A DNA stretch of 39,429 nucleotides from Melioribacter sp. (GTDB taxonomy: Bacteria > Bacteroidota > Ignavibacteria > Ignavibacteriales > Melioribacteraceae), in the NCBI GenBank assembly GCA_003155655.1, contig PMDS01000096.1:1-39429 (forward strand). Direction: 5' to 3'. The notes under the pieces were generated by a model. It ran no database searches and had not been told where the DNA came from. It saw only the letters and a list, made by a program, of their open reading frames with translations. The position numbers were made by a program, and so were the translations under genes. Below, piece by piece: positions 15,999 through 24,432 of the stretch (positions within the stretch are counted from its first letter, which is position 1; each line of letters starts with the position of its first letter).

Positions 15999-16832
15999 AT
16001 GATAACTATAAAAGATATTTGCAATATCGAAGAATATGAGAAAATGCCATGGTCATTACACGGTGGCAGTCATTTTACAAAACCTCCATACATGGATATT
16101 GAAAAATTATCTAAAGTACCTTATGGAAATAGATCTCAAAATTATGGTGAGTTTTATGAATTGACTGAATACCTTAAAATAGTTGGTTCAATAAAGAGTA
16201 AAGGGAAATTGTTAGACGCAGGAGCCGGATGCGGGTCATTATCTTTTTTATTTTCAAAATTAGGTTGGAAGGTTACTGCTTTTGACTGGGATAAGAACGC
16301 GTTTCAATTTAATCAAGGAATATTTTTTCAAGGAAATCTAAATCAACTATTACCTTTTAATGAAAATGAATTTGATTGCATAACATGCAAGCAGACAATA
16401 GAGCATTTAGAAAACCCGAATCATTTAGCTAGGGAATTTAGCAGGATATTGAAGCCAGGAGGAATAGTTATAATTTCAACGCCTAATACAATTTCAATTA
16501 AGTCCAGGGTTCAATTTCTTCTTAAAGGTTATCCAGCATTTTTTAGTGATGAGTATTGGAACGAACATAGAACAATTATCCATTTTAGGCAATTGGCAAA
16601 TATGTTAGAAGGGAACGGATTTGATCAATTCCGATATAACACAAACAGGTATGAATGGTTTAATTTTAGTTCTGCTGCTAATGGAAAAAGAATGAAATTT
16701 ATTGCTCCGCTTTCGAGATTATTTATTAGAGATAATTTCCCTGATTCTATGAGATATGGGCAGTTTCTAATACTTTCCTCAATTAAAAAGAATATCGAGA
16801 TTGAACCTTCCATGCTTCAATTGGAAGTATAA
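15999..16832 (+). CDS. Class I SAM-dependent methyltransferase
   Basis: The 277-residue methyltransferase carries the SAM-binding motif LLDAGAGCGSLSFLF (about residues 70-84) and the motif II acid in VTAFDWDKNA. FDCITCKQTIEHLENPN and LAREFSRILKPGGIVIISTP give the standard Methyltransf_11-type later motifs. Unlike the methyltransferase at 4537-5643 it has no cysteine-rich N-terminus. It may methylate a sugar hydroxyl on the glycan or cap the chain; this is inference from location. It starts 7 bp after the SDR gene, and a 70-bp gap without a visible gene follows. Confidence 0.88.
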   Translation: MITIKDICNIEEYEKMPWSLHGGSHFTKPPYMDIEKLSKVPYGNRSQNYGEFYELTEYLKIVGSIKSKGKLLDAGAGCGSLSFLFSKLGWKVTAFDWDKNAFQFNQGIFFQGNLNQLLPFNENEFDCITCKQTIEHLENPNHLAREFSRILKPGGIVIISTPNTISIKSRVQFLLKGYPAFFSDEYWNEHRTIIHFRQLANMLEGNGFDQFRYNTNRYEWFNFSSAANGKRMKFIAPLSRLFIRDNFPDSMRYGQFLILSSIKKNIEIEPSMLQLEV

Positions 16833-16902
16833 ATGAAACTGTAGTCCAACCTATACATAGAATATTAATTTTTAAATCTCATACCAATTAAGACTAAAAA
16901 TT

Positions 16903-18030
16903 ATGCAAAAAGAAATTACGATAAAAATAAATAACGATTGTTACTTTTATAAAGGCAACATGCCTTGCAGTTTTCATAAAATTGACGGTCGATTATGTGA
17001 TAATTGCGGCAATTATATTAAAACTGAGAAGAGAATCATTATTGTTAAATTAGGCGCAGCTGGTGATGTATTAAGGACAACTTCAATATTACCTGCATTA
17101 AAGAATATTTATCCTAATTCGCATATAACCTGGATTACACAATTAGATGCAGGGCCTTTACTTAATAATAACTATATCAATCGTGTTTTATTTGTAGAAC
17201 GGAATTATTTTGAATTTATTCAAAATGAGCATTATGATATAGCTATCTGTTTAGATGTTGATCAGTTGGGAGCAACGATTTTAAGTCTAATCAAAGCCGA
17301 TAAAAAACAGGGTTTTATATGTAATGAAAAAGGATGTATTGTACCTGTTGACGATTACGCGGAAGAATGGTGGCTTATGGGATTAAATGATAAATTGAAA
17401 AGAGATAATAGAAAAACATATTATGAACACATTTATAAAATATGTAATCTGCCTGAACCTGTAAACAAACCGATTATTAATGTAAATGGTGGTAGTAAAA
17501 AAAACGCGGAAAATTTTTACAGAAAAAATAATTTAATGAATTACAGAAAGATTATAGGCATAAATACAGGCGGTGGCTTAAGATGGCAGTATAAAAAATG
17601 GATTAAGAAAAATTATGCTGAATTAATAAACGTGCTGAATGAAAAATATAAAGATGTGGGTGTTTTATTATTCGGGGGACCGGATGAAAAGGAATATAAT
17701 GAAGAAATTAAGGAAATGATAAAGGTCCCGATTATAGACACTGGTACAGACAATATTATTGAAGACTTTATTGCATTAGTGAACTTAACTGATATATTTT
17801 TTACACCTGATAGTCTAGGAATGCATATTGCTATCGCTTTAGACAAAAATGTTCTTGTTACGGTCGGTCCTACCTCTCCATGGGAACTGGATGTATTTGG
17901 AAAAGGAGAAATAATCTTTTCTCAAATGGAATGTATTTCATGTTATTTATCGAAATGTCCTAAGGAAATTAATTGCATGAATTCGCTTGATGTAAATTAT
18001 GTTTTAGAAAAAATTTCGAAATATTTATGA
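16903..18030 (+). CDS. Glycosyltransferase family 9 (heptosyltransferase-like)
   Basis: The 375-residue GT9 enzyme has IIIVKLGAAGDVLRTTSILP (residues 46-64), the family's 'K-G-x-G-D-x-L-x-x-T/P' start, GINTGGGLRWQYKKW at the domain boundary, and FFTPDSLGMHIAIALDKNVLV-TVGPT, the ADP-heptose-binding segment. Before the GT9 fold is a cysteine cluster (C13, C22, C32, C35). Near the end is a second cluster, CISCYLSKC followed by two more cysteines, which suggests metal binding. GT9 enzymes usually add heptose to lipid A core, but relatives in O-antigen clusters use other sugars. The heptose-kinase-like gene at 6592 makes a heptose donor conceivable. It overlaps the next gene by four bases. Confidence 0.9.
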   Translation: MQKEITIKINNDCYFYKGNMPCSFHKIDGRLCDNCGNYIKTEKRIIIVKLGAAGDVLRTTSILPALKNIYPNSHITWITQLDAGPLLNNNYINRVLFVERNYFEFIQNEHYDIAICLDVDQLGATILSLIKADKKQGFICNEKGCIVPVDDYAEEWWLMGLNDKLKRDNRKTYYEHIYKICNLPEPVNKPIINVNGGSKKNAENFYRKNNLMNYRKIIGINTGGGLRWQYKKWIKKNYAELINVLNEKYKDVGVLLFGGPDEKEYNEEIKEMIKVPIIDTGTDNIIEDFIALVNLTDIFFTPDSLGMHIAIALDKNVLVTVGPTSPWELDVFGKGEIIFSQMECISCYLSKCPKEINCMNSLDVNYVLEKISKYL

Positions 18031-19187
18031 AAGTTCTGTTTGTATGCTACGGACATTTTGACAGTGGTTTAGAACTTTATAATGCAATAGCGGAAAAAAT
18101 AGAATGTCAGTTATTAATTCAGATGCATGAAAATCATATAAACCAAAGTATAATAGATGTTAATACATCCGATATTCCCTTAGGACTGATGAAGAATGTT
18201 GAAAAAACAAAGTTATTTAAATCTATAACTTCATTTTTTAATTTTGATCACAACTCCGTCAAATTTGTAAAATACAATTCTTTATCTTTAAGAGATTTTA
18301 GAAATTTTAAAATTTCAAAAATTGTAACAGACTGGATAAAAGAAACAGGATTCGATGTAGTACATTATTATGGTTCATCACTAACTTGGCTTCAGCAGGT
18401 CATTTTCCTAAGAGGTATAAGAAGAATTTATACCGTTCATGATTATTTGCCTCATTCGGGTGAAGGGGAAGGATCTTGCCAGTACAAGTTTTACATGAAA
18501 GCGATTATATCTATCAGAAAAAATAATTTTCTGCTACTTTCGAAAAAAATGATGACGGAATTTACCGGTTATTATAATATAGATGAAAATAGATGTGGCT
18601 TTGTGAGATTTGGAAGTTTTGAAAGTTATACCAAATATGGGACTAAGAAAATAGAGCAAAATAACCAAACAATACTTTTCTTTGGAAGAATTTCGCCTTA
18701 CAAGGGTATTAAATATTTAATAAATGCAGCTGATAAAATAAAAGCTGAATTACCTGGAATGAAAGTTATTATAGCAGGTTCAGGAAATTTTGATATTGAT
18801 ATAGGAAAATTAATCTCCGATTCCACTTATGAGATTCACAATAAATATATTACAAATGAATTTCTTGCTAAACTTTTGCAAAGATGTTCATTTGTTGTAT
18901 GTCCTTATACTGACGCAACACAAAGCGGCGTGGTTATGACGGCTTACGCGTTTAATAAACCGGTGATAGCTACAGACGTAGGCTCATTTAAGGAATATAT
19001 TGACGATGGAAAAACAGGATTAATTGTTGAACCTAAAGATTCAGGCTCTTTATCAGAAGTATTTAGAAAGTTATTAACTAATTCTGAATTATTAAAAAAA
19101 ATGTCTGATAATATTGAAAAATTAAAAGGAACTGAATTTAGTTGGAAAAAAGCTGCGTTAAAATGTATTCATCTATATAAAAATTGA
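18027..19187 (+). CDS. Family 4 glycosyltransferase
   Basis: The 386-residue GT-B protein starts with KVLFVCYGHFDSGLELYNA. HYYGSSLTWLQQVIFLRG and IYTVHDYLPHSGEGEG resemble the acceptor-binding N-domain of GT4 enzymes. The C-terminal Glycos_transf_1 domain reads ILFFGRISPYKGIKYLINAA, VIIAGSGN and VVCPYTDATQSGVVMTAYAF, then KPVIATDVGSFKEYI. The first glutamate of EX7E is replaced in the TDATQSG loop, as in a known GT4 subgroup. It probably adds one sugar of the repeat unit at the cytoplasmic membrane face. The gene is followed after 10 bp by a methyltransferase pseudogene. Confidence 0.9.
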   Translation: MKVLFVCYGHFDSGLELYNAIAEKIECQLLIQMHENHINQSIIDVNTSDIPLGLMKNVEKTKLFKSITSFFNFDHNSVKFVKYNSLSLRDFRNFKISKIVTDWIKETGFDVVHYYGSSLTWLQQVIFLRGIRRIYTVHDYLPHSGEGEGSCQYKFYMKAIISIRKNNFLLLSKKMMTEFTGYYNIDENRCGFVRFGSFESYTKYGTKKIEQNNQTILFFGRISPYKGIKYLINAADKIKAELPGMKVIIAGSGNFDIDIGKLISDSTYEIHNKYITNEFLAKLLQRCSFVVCPYTDATQSGVVMTAYAFNKPVIATDVGSFKEYIDDGKTGLIVEPKDSGSLSEVFRKLLTNSELLKKMSDNIEKLKGTEFSWKKAALKCIHLYKN

Positions 19188-19197
19188 GGATATTATA

Positions 19198-19849
19198 ATG
19201 CCGTGGCTTAAATCCGGAATAAATAAAATAATCCCTTCTACTATCTGACAATCCTATCCGCCAATTAATGAAACTCTTAAAATGCTTGGAGAAGATGACA
19301 TTATCATTGATGTTGGGGCGGGAGGAAGACAAATTACACCTAAAACTATGAGTATTGACTTCATTCCTTTTGAAAATACAGATCTTGTATGCGATTTACA
19401 CTCAATTAATTTTAAAGATAATACTTTAGATTGCATTTTTTTACATGGGAACTTTTGAACATATACATATTTCTGAAATAGCATTAAAGGAATTTTTTAG
19501 AGTTTAAAAAAAATAATGGAATTATTCACATAGAAATTCCTTTCATGCAGCCGTATCATGCTGACCCTGTTGATTATTACCGTTGGACTGAATCGAGTCT
19601 ACAATTGTTCTGTGAAAAGTATGGATTCGAAAAAATAAAATGTGGTATCCATTTGGGTCCAATCTTTGCAATGAACGTGCTAATTATTCAACTCTTTCAA
19701 AGTTTTTTTGAGACCAAAATTATTAGTTTTATTTTTTTCATACTTATTATTTCCATTTAAGTATTTGGATTATTTTTAAATCAAAAGGAAAAGTTCTTTC
19801 TTCTTAGCTTCCGGGGGTTTATTTTGTTGGGAAAAAAAGTTCTGTTTAA
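19198..19849 (+). pseudogene. Broken class I SAM methyltransferase gene
   Basis: From ATG 19198 the frame reads MPWLKSGINKIIPSTI and hits TGA (19246-19248). It continues in frame as QSYPPINETLKML, DDIIIDVGAGGR (the SAM motif) and NFKDNTLDCIF until a one-base shift in the seven-T run at 19436-19442. The next frame gives MGTFEHIHISEIALKEFFRV. A second shift in the A-run near 19504-19512 leads to GIIHIEIPFMQPYHADPVDY and YRWTESSLQLFCEKYGFEKI. Further shifts near the end are needed to recover FPFKYLDYF, then ASG, then VYFVGKK, ending at 19847-19849. The order of motifs is that of one complete methyltransferase of about 215 residues. At least one stop and three to four indels, mostly in homopolymer runs, break it. 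Confidence 0.85.
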
Positions 19850-19871
19850 TAGTTAAAGGCATAAATAAGTT

Positions 19872-20573
19872 ATGAAAGCAATCATTTTAGCTGGTGGATT
19901 AGGTACAAGATTAAAACCTTTCACCGAAATAATTCCCAAACCCTTATTACCGATTGGTGAAAAATCTGTTTTAGAAATTCAAATTGAACATCTTAGAGCA
20001 AGCGGATTTGACGAAATTTTCCTTGCTACAAATTATAAATCTGAGTATATCAAAAATTTTTTCGGCGACGGTTCTAGATATGGAGTTAGATTAAAAATAA
20101 GTAAAGAAGAAAAACCCCTGGGTACTGTTGGACCAATTTCTCTTCTTAAAAATGAATTTAGGGAACCTTTTCTTTTAATGAATGGTGATATATTAACGCT
20201 TCTCAATTTTCAAGAATTATATAATTTCGCAGTCCTTCAAGATTCACTTCTAACAGTTTCCATTAAAGAAATTATTACTCCTTTTCAATTTGGCAATATT
20301 TATTTTGAAGGAGATTTTGTTATACGAATTGAAGAAAAGCCAAATATAAAAACAAATATTCTTGCAGGAATTTATATTTTAAAACCAGAAATATTTCAGA
20401 TTATTCCAGAAAATAAATACTTCGGAATGGATATGTTGATTAACAAAATGCTTGAAATGAAAATGCCTATTACGAAATTCCATCTAAACAATTATTGGCT
20501 AGATATTGGGCAAGTCGATGATTATCAAAAAGCGCAGGAAATTTATAAAAATCATTTTGAAACAAGTGTATAA
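19872..20573 (+). CDS. NDP-sugar nucleotidyltransferase
   Basis: The 233-residue enzyme shows the full nucleotidyltransferase signature MKAIILAGGLGTRLKPFTEI followed by IPKPLLPIGEKSVLE, with the catalytic arginine and lysine intact. NGD (residues 104-106) supplies the metal-binding aspartate. KEEKPLGTVGPISLL binds the sugar phosphate, and NNYWLDIGQVDDYQKAQEIY is the usual tail. It would activate a hexose or N-acetylhexosamine 1-phosphate, giving the substrate for the following 4,6-dehydratase. In legionaminic-acid clusters a similar enzyme (PtmE) makes GDP-GlcNAc for LegB, so GDP is one possible nucleotide here. The next gene starts immediately after its stop. Confidence 0.92.
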   Translation: MKAIILAGGLGTRLKPFTEIIPKPLLPIGEKSVLEIQIEHLRASGFDEIFLATNYKSEYIKNFFGDGSRYGVRLKISKEEKPLGTVGPISLLKNEFREPFLLMNGDILTLLNFQELYNFAVLQDSLLTVSIKEIITPFQFGNIYFEGDFVIRIEEKPNIKTNILAGIYILKPEIFQIIPENKYFGMDMLINKMLEMKMPITKFHLNNYWLDIGQVDDYQKAQEIYKNHFETSV

Positions 20574-21548
20574 ATGAAAAAAATTTTAGTAACAGGTGCC
20601 GCTGGATTTATCGGTTCACATTTGACAGAATATTTAGTTCAAAATGGTCTTAACGTAAAGGCATTCGTCCATTATAATTCCCAAAATGATTGGAGATGGA
20701 TTGATAATTCAGTTGTTAAAGACGAGATCGAAATAATTTCCGGTGATATTAGAGATTTTGATTCTGTATTCAATTCGATGAAGGAGTGCTATGTAGTTTT
20801 TCATCTTGCTGCTTTGATTGGTATACCTTATTCATATATTTCACCTAAAGCTTATATTGATACTAATATTATCGGTACTTATAATATTTTGCAATCTGCC
20901 AGAGAACAATCTTTAGAACAAATTTTAATTACGTCAACTAGTGAAACTTATGGTACTGCACAGTATGTACCAATTGATGAGAAACATCCTATGGTTGGGC
21001 AATCACCCTATTCTGCTTCCAAAATATCAGCGGACCAGCTTGCATGTAGTTATTATCGTTCATTTAATTTACCTGTAAAAATTGTTAGACCATTTAATAC
21101 TTATGGACCAAGACAATCTGCCAGAGCGATTATTCCAACAATAATATCGCAGATTCTAAAAGGAAAAATGGAGTTAAAACTTGGTAATGTTAAACCAACT
21201 AGAGATTTAACTTTTGTAAAAGATACTTGCATGGGTTTTTATGAAATATACAAATCAGATAAACTTTTTGGTGAGATAACAAATATTGGGATGAAAAACG
21301 AGATATCTATTGGAGAATTAGTAGAAAAAATCGCTTCCATACTTAATAAAAAAATTAATATTATAACCGATTGGGAAAGAGTGCGACCTGAAAAAAGTGA
21401 AGTTGACAGATTGCTTTGTGAAAACAAAAAATTAATTGAAAGCACAAATTGGGAACCAGTATACAATCTTCATAAAGGATTAATTGAGACCATTAGCTGG
21501 ATGGAAAAGAATATTGATCTATATAAAACTAACTTGTATAATCTCTAA
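20574..21548 (+). CDS. legB: NAD-dependent 4,6-dehydratase, LegB type
   Basis: The 324-residue extended SDR would dehydrate a nucleotide-linked GlcNAc to its 4-keto-6-deoxy form. It matches LegB-type sequences closely: ILVTGAAGFIGSHLTEYLVQ (residues 4-23), VKAFVHYNSQNDWRWID, VFHLAALIGIPYSYISP, TSTSETYGTAQYVPIDEKHP, the catalytic Y146/K150 (SPYSASK), IVRPFNTYGPRQSARAIIPT and GNVKPTRDLTFVKDT. In legionaminic acid synthesis LegB acts on GDP-GlcNAc; related enzymes use UDP-GlcNAc. The neighbours fit: a nucleotidyltransferase upstream and a LegC-type aminotransferase downstream. No NeuB-like synthase or NeuC-like epimerase occurs in the window, so the end product here need not be a nonulosonic acid. 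Confidence 0.9.
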   Translation: MKKILVTGAAGFIGSHLTEYLVQNGLNVKAFVHYNSQNDWRWIDNSVVKDEIEIISGDIRDFDSVFNSMKECYVVFHLAALIGIPYSYISPKAYIDTNIIGTYNILQSAREQSLEQILITSTSETYGTAQYVPIDEKHPMVGQSPYSASKISADQLACSYYRSFNLPVKIVRPFNTYGPRQSARAIIPTIISQILKGKMELKLGNVKPTRDLTFVKDTCMGFYEIYKSDKLFGEITNIGMKNEISIGELVEKIASILNKKINIITDWERVRPEKSEVDRLLCENKKLIESTNWEPVYNLHKGLIETISWMEKNIDLYKTNLYNL

Positions 21549-21655
21549 AAAGTCTCTGAAAAAAATCTATGTTCTAACAAATTTAGTAACTTTATTTTAA
21601 AAATATAAATTATGGACAAGATCATACGAAATATAAAACGATAATTTTATAATTA

Positions 21656-22816
21656 GTGAATAAATATCTGAAAGTAACGAAATTTATTAAATCTCTTTAT
21701 CCTGGTCAAAATCCTGTCCCACTTCACGCACCAGTGTTTTTAGGAAAGGAAAAAGAATACCTGATGGAGTGTATTGATTCTACTTTTGTCTCCTATGTTG
21801 GTAAATATGTAACCAAATTTGAAGAAATGACTGCTGAATTTACCGGAGCCAAATATGCTGTTGCTATTGTAAACGGCACAGCAGCTTTGCATATAGCATT
21901 AAGAATTGCTGGTGTTCAGTATGGTGATGAAGTAATAACTCAACCTCTTACATTTGTAGCAACGGCAAATGCAATCGTTCATTGCGGAGCAAAACCAATT
22001 TTCGTTGATGTTGATTTGGACACAATGGGAATGTCTCCGGAAAAACTAAATGACTGGATTTCAAAAAACGTAGAATATAATCATTCAACCAAGCGTACCA
22101 TTAACAAAACTACTGGATGCCATATCTCTGCTATTGTCCCAATGCATACTTTCGGATTTCCGTGCAGAATAGATGATATAGTAAAAATTGGGAGTAAGTT
22201 TAACATACCAGTTATTGAAGATTCCGCTGAATCAATTGGTTCTTTTTATAAAGGAAAACATACAGGGACTTTCGGCTTAGCAGGAGTTTTAAGTTATAAT
22301 GGGAATAAAACTATCACAACAGGTGGTGGTGGTATGATAATAACAGATGATGAAAGTTTTGCTAGAAACGTAAAACATTTGACAACTACAGCTAAAATTC
22401 CTCATAGATGGGAATTCGTTCACGATGAAGTTGCATATAATTATAGACTAACAAATTTAAGTGCAGCTGTGGGTGTAGCTCAAATGGAATATATAGATAA
22501 AATTTTACTTAACAAGAGAAATACAGCTGAAAGGTATAAGCAATTTTTTGAATCATCAGATATTGAATTTTTAAGGGAACCAAGGAATTCAATTTCTAAC
22601 TACTGGCTGAATTCAATAAAATTGAAAAATAGAGAAGCAAGAGATAATTTTTTAGAATATGTAAATAATAATGGTGTAATGGCCAGACCAATTTGGCGAT
22701 TAATGAATAAACTAGAAATGTACACACATTGTCAGTGTAGTGATATTGAAAATTCAGAATTATTAGAAAATTGTGTCATTAGTATTCCAAGTAGTGTTAT
22801 AAGCAATTTATCATGA
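21656..22816 (+). CDS. legC: LegC-family sugar aminotransferase
   Basis: The 386-residue DegT/DnrJ/EryC1/StrS enzyme is unmistakably LegC-like: DSTFVSYVGKYVTKFEEM, NGTAALHIAL, QPLTFVATANAI, VPMHTFGFPCRIDDI, D189 in IEDSAESIG, GVLSYNGNKTITTGGGGMI with Schiff-base lysine K218, and HLTTTAKIPHRWEFVHDE. It would transaminate the 4-keto product of the preceding dehydratase to a 4-amino-4,6-dideoxy sugar. The start is GTG 21656; no ATG fits the frame and no good ribosome-binding site is visible. A 107-bp AT-rich gap separates it from legB. It is coupled to the next gene by ATGA. Confidence 0.93.
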   Translation: MNKYLKVTKFIKSLYPGQNPVPLHAPVFLGKEKEYLMECIDSTFVSYVGKYVTKFEEMTAEFTGAKYAVAIVNGTAALHIALRIAGVQYGDEVITQPLTFVATANAIVHCGAKPIFVDVDLDTMGMSPEKLNDWISKNVEYNHSTKRTINKTTGCHISAIVPMHTFGFPCRIDDIVKIGSKFNIPVIEDSAESIGSFYKGKHTGTFGLAGVLSYNGNKTITTGGGGMIITDDESFARNVKHLTTTAKIPHRWEFVHDEVAYNYRLTNLSAAVGVAQMEYIDKILLNKRNTAERYKQFFESSDIEFLREPRNSISNYWLNSIKLKNREARDNFLEYVNNNGVMARPIWRLMNKLEMYTHCQCSDIENSELLENCVISIPSSVISNLS

Positions 22817-23850
22817 AAGGAACCAAATCAATAAAAATTGGGGGTGAATTTGAAATTAATCCAATTTCACTTAGCGGATTGTCAAAATTCATCCCAGATA
22901 TCAAAAATTGTTTATATGCAAGTGGTAGTATAGCATTAATGGCTATTTTGAATTTTATTGGTAAAAGGAACAAGAAAATTATTTATATTCCCTTCTATAT
23001 CTGTAAATCAGTTTTTAATGCTTGTGAAAAATCTGGTTTTGTTACCCGTTTTTATGAATTAGATACTCAATTCCTTTTTCCTTTTAATGAAATTGACAAA
23101 ATTGAAAGGAATGCGACATTATTATTTGTTAATTATTTCGGATTTATTGATGCTTCTGATATAATTTCTAAGGTAAAAGCTAACAGACCTGATATAATAA
23201 CCATATATGATAATGTTCAATCATACTGGACATATAAAAATACACCCGCAGATTTTTCTTTTACAAGTTTGAGAAAACATATAGCAACACCTGATGGTGC
23301 ATTAATTGATAGTAAAGATCCAGATTTTTATAATTATTCAAATTTGGATGAGAATAATTTTTATTGGGCGAAATTAACAGCTTCATTATTGAAATATGAA
23401 CAAATAAATAATGAAGTTTATTTAAATTTATTTGAAGAAGGAGAAAATCAATTATATAATGCTAATAATATTACTAAGGCATCAATATTTGGAAATTATT
23501 TTTATAAAAATGCTGACTGGAATAAAATTAAAGAAAGAAGAAAACTAAATTATCGGAAAGTGTATGAAATTGGATATAATGAGGGTATTGAATTTTTATT
23601 TAGTTATAAAGAAGGAATAATACCATTGAATGTTCCCATCCTAATAAATAAAAGGGATAATATTAGGCGAATGCTTTTTGACATGAATATTTTTTTGCCG
23701 GTTCATTGGCCTCCAGAAGATTTCAATAAAAATTCAAAGAATATAAATGCCTTAATTAATAATGAATTATCATTAATTATTGACCAAAGATATACTGTCA
23801 AACAAATTGAATTTCAAATGAAAAAGTTGTTGTCAGTATTGGAAATCTAA
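22813..23850 (+). CDS. Divergent DegT-like PLP-dependent protein
   Basis: The 345-residue protein has the outline of a fold-type I PLP enzyme but is far from standard sugar aminotransferases. ASGSIALMAIL (36-46) fits the cofactor phosphate loop, TIYDNVQSYW gives D133 for the PLP ring, and SFTSLRKHIATPDGALI places the expected lysine at K155. A normal sugar aminotransferase has this lysine near 185-220 and is about 380 residues long, so this is a compact relative. The C-terminal half, including LPVHWPPEDF, fits the substrate domain seen in related 'DegT-like' proteins of polysaccharide clusters. The reaction is unknown. It may place a second amino group, or use PLP for another step on the LegB/LegC product. 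Confidence 0.7.
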   Translation: MKGTKSIKIGGEFEINPISLSGLSKFIPDIKNCLYASGSIALMAILNFIGKRNKKIIYIPFYICKSVFNACEKSGFVTRFYELDTQFLFPFNEIDKIERNATLLFVNYFGFIDASDIISKVKANRPDIITIYDNVQSYWTYKNTPADFSFTSLRKHIATPDGALIDSKDPDFYNYSNLDENNFYWAKLTASLLKYEQINNEVYLNLFEEGENQLYNANNITKASIFGNYFYKNADWNKIKERRKLNYRKVYEIGYNEGIEFLFSYKEGIIPLNVPILINKRDNIRRMLFDMNIFLPVHWPPEDFNKNSKNINALINNELSLIIDQRYTVKQIEFQMKKLLSVLEI

Positions 23851-23852
23851 AA

Positions 23853-24401
23853 ATGAATACTTTATTTATTGGTACTCGAGTTGAAGCTTTAAAAGCTTTT
23901 AATATTCATTGCATTAGCCATTTTCAAGAGAGAACTGATATAATGTCTTTTCATGATACAAGACTTAAATCTTATTTGGAAATAACAAAATATCCAGTTT
24001 CTCATTTTATTTTAATCGATAAAGGCAAAACAAATGCATTACATGAACTTGATAACATTCTGACAAAGAAACATTATGAAATATTACTTTCTGTAGGCTT
24101 CCCATATATCATACCTCAAGAAATATTTCGAAATCATTCACGTACCTTGTTTCTGAACCTTCATCCACATATCTTACCTAAATGGAAAGGTTTTAATTCA
24201 ATTAAAGAAAGCTTTGCCAAAGGAGAAAAATCTTTTGGGGCTAGCCTACATTATATGATTCCTGAAATGGATAGTGGAAAAATAATATATCAACTTGAAT
24301 ACAATATGGAAAATCAACCCCTTGATTTCATTTATGAATCAGTGTTTTCCATAATAGAACCAATTGTATTGTTACGGGGACTGGGGAAAAAAATCTTTTA
24401 A
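23853..24401 (+). CDS. Formyltransferase-family protein (possible sugar N-formyltransferase)
   Basis: The 182-residue protein has the formyl_transferase core (PF00551): LNLHPHILPKWKGFNSIKES with N102 and H104, GASLHYMIPEMDSGKIIYQ with D140. These are the Asn, His and Asp that transfer formyl from N10-formyltetrahydrofolate in GART and the sugar N-formyltransferases. It follows LegB/LegC-type genes that would make a 4-amino sugar, so N-formylation of that amine is the best guess. It is shorter than usual sugar N-formyltransferases, which often carry an extra C-terminal domain, and the N-terminal nucleotide-fold part is compact. It starts 2 bp after the preceding stop. Confidence 0.8.
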   Translation: MNTLFIGTRVEALKAFNIHCISHFQERTDIMSFHDTRLKSYLEITKYPVSHFILIDKGKTNALHELDNILTKKHYEILLSVGFPYIIPQEIFRNHSRTLFLNLHPHILPKWKGFNSIKESFAKGEKSFGASLHYMIPEMDSGKIIYQLEYNMENQPLDFIYESVFSIIEPIVLLRGLGKKIF

Positions 24402-24432
24402 TTGATTTTAAATCTCTTTTAAATATTTTATC

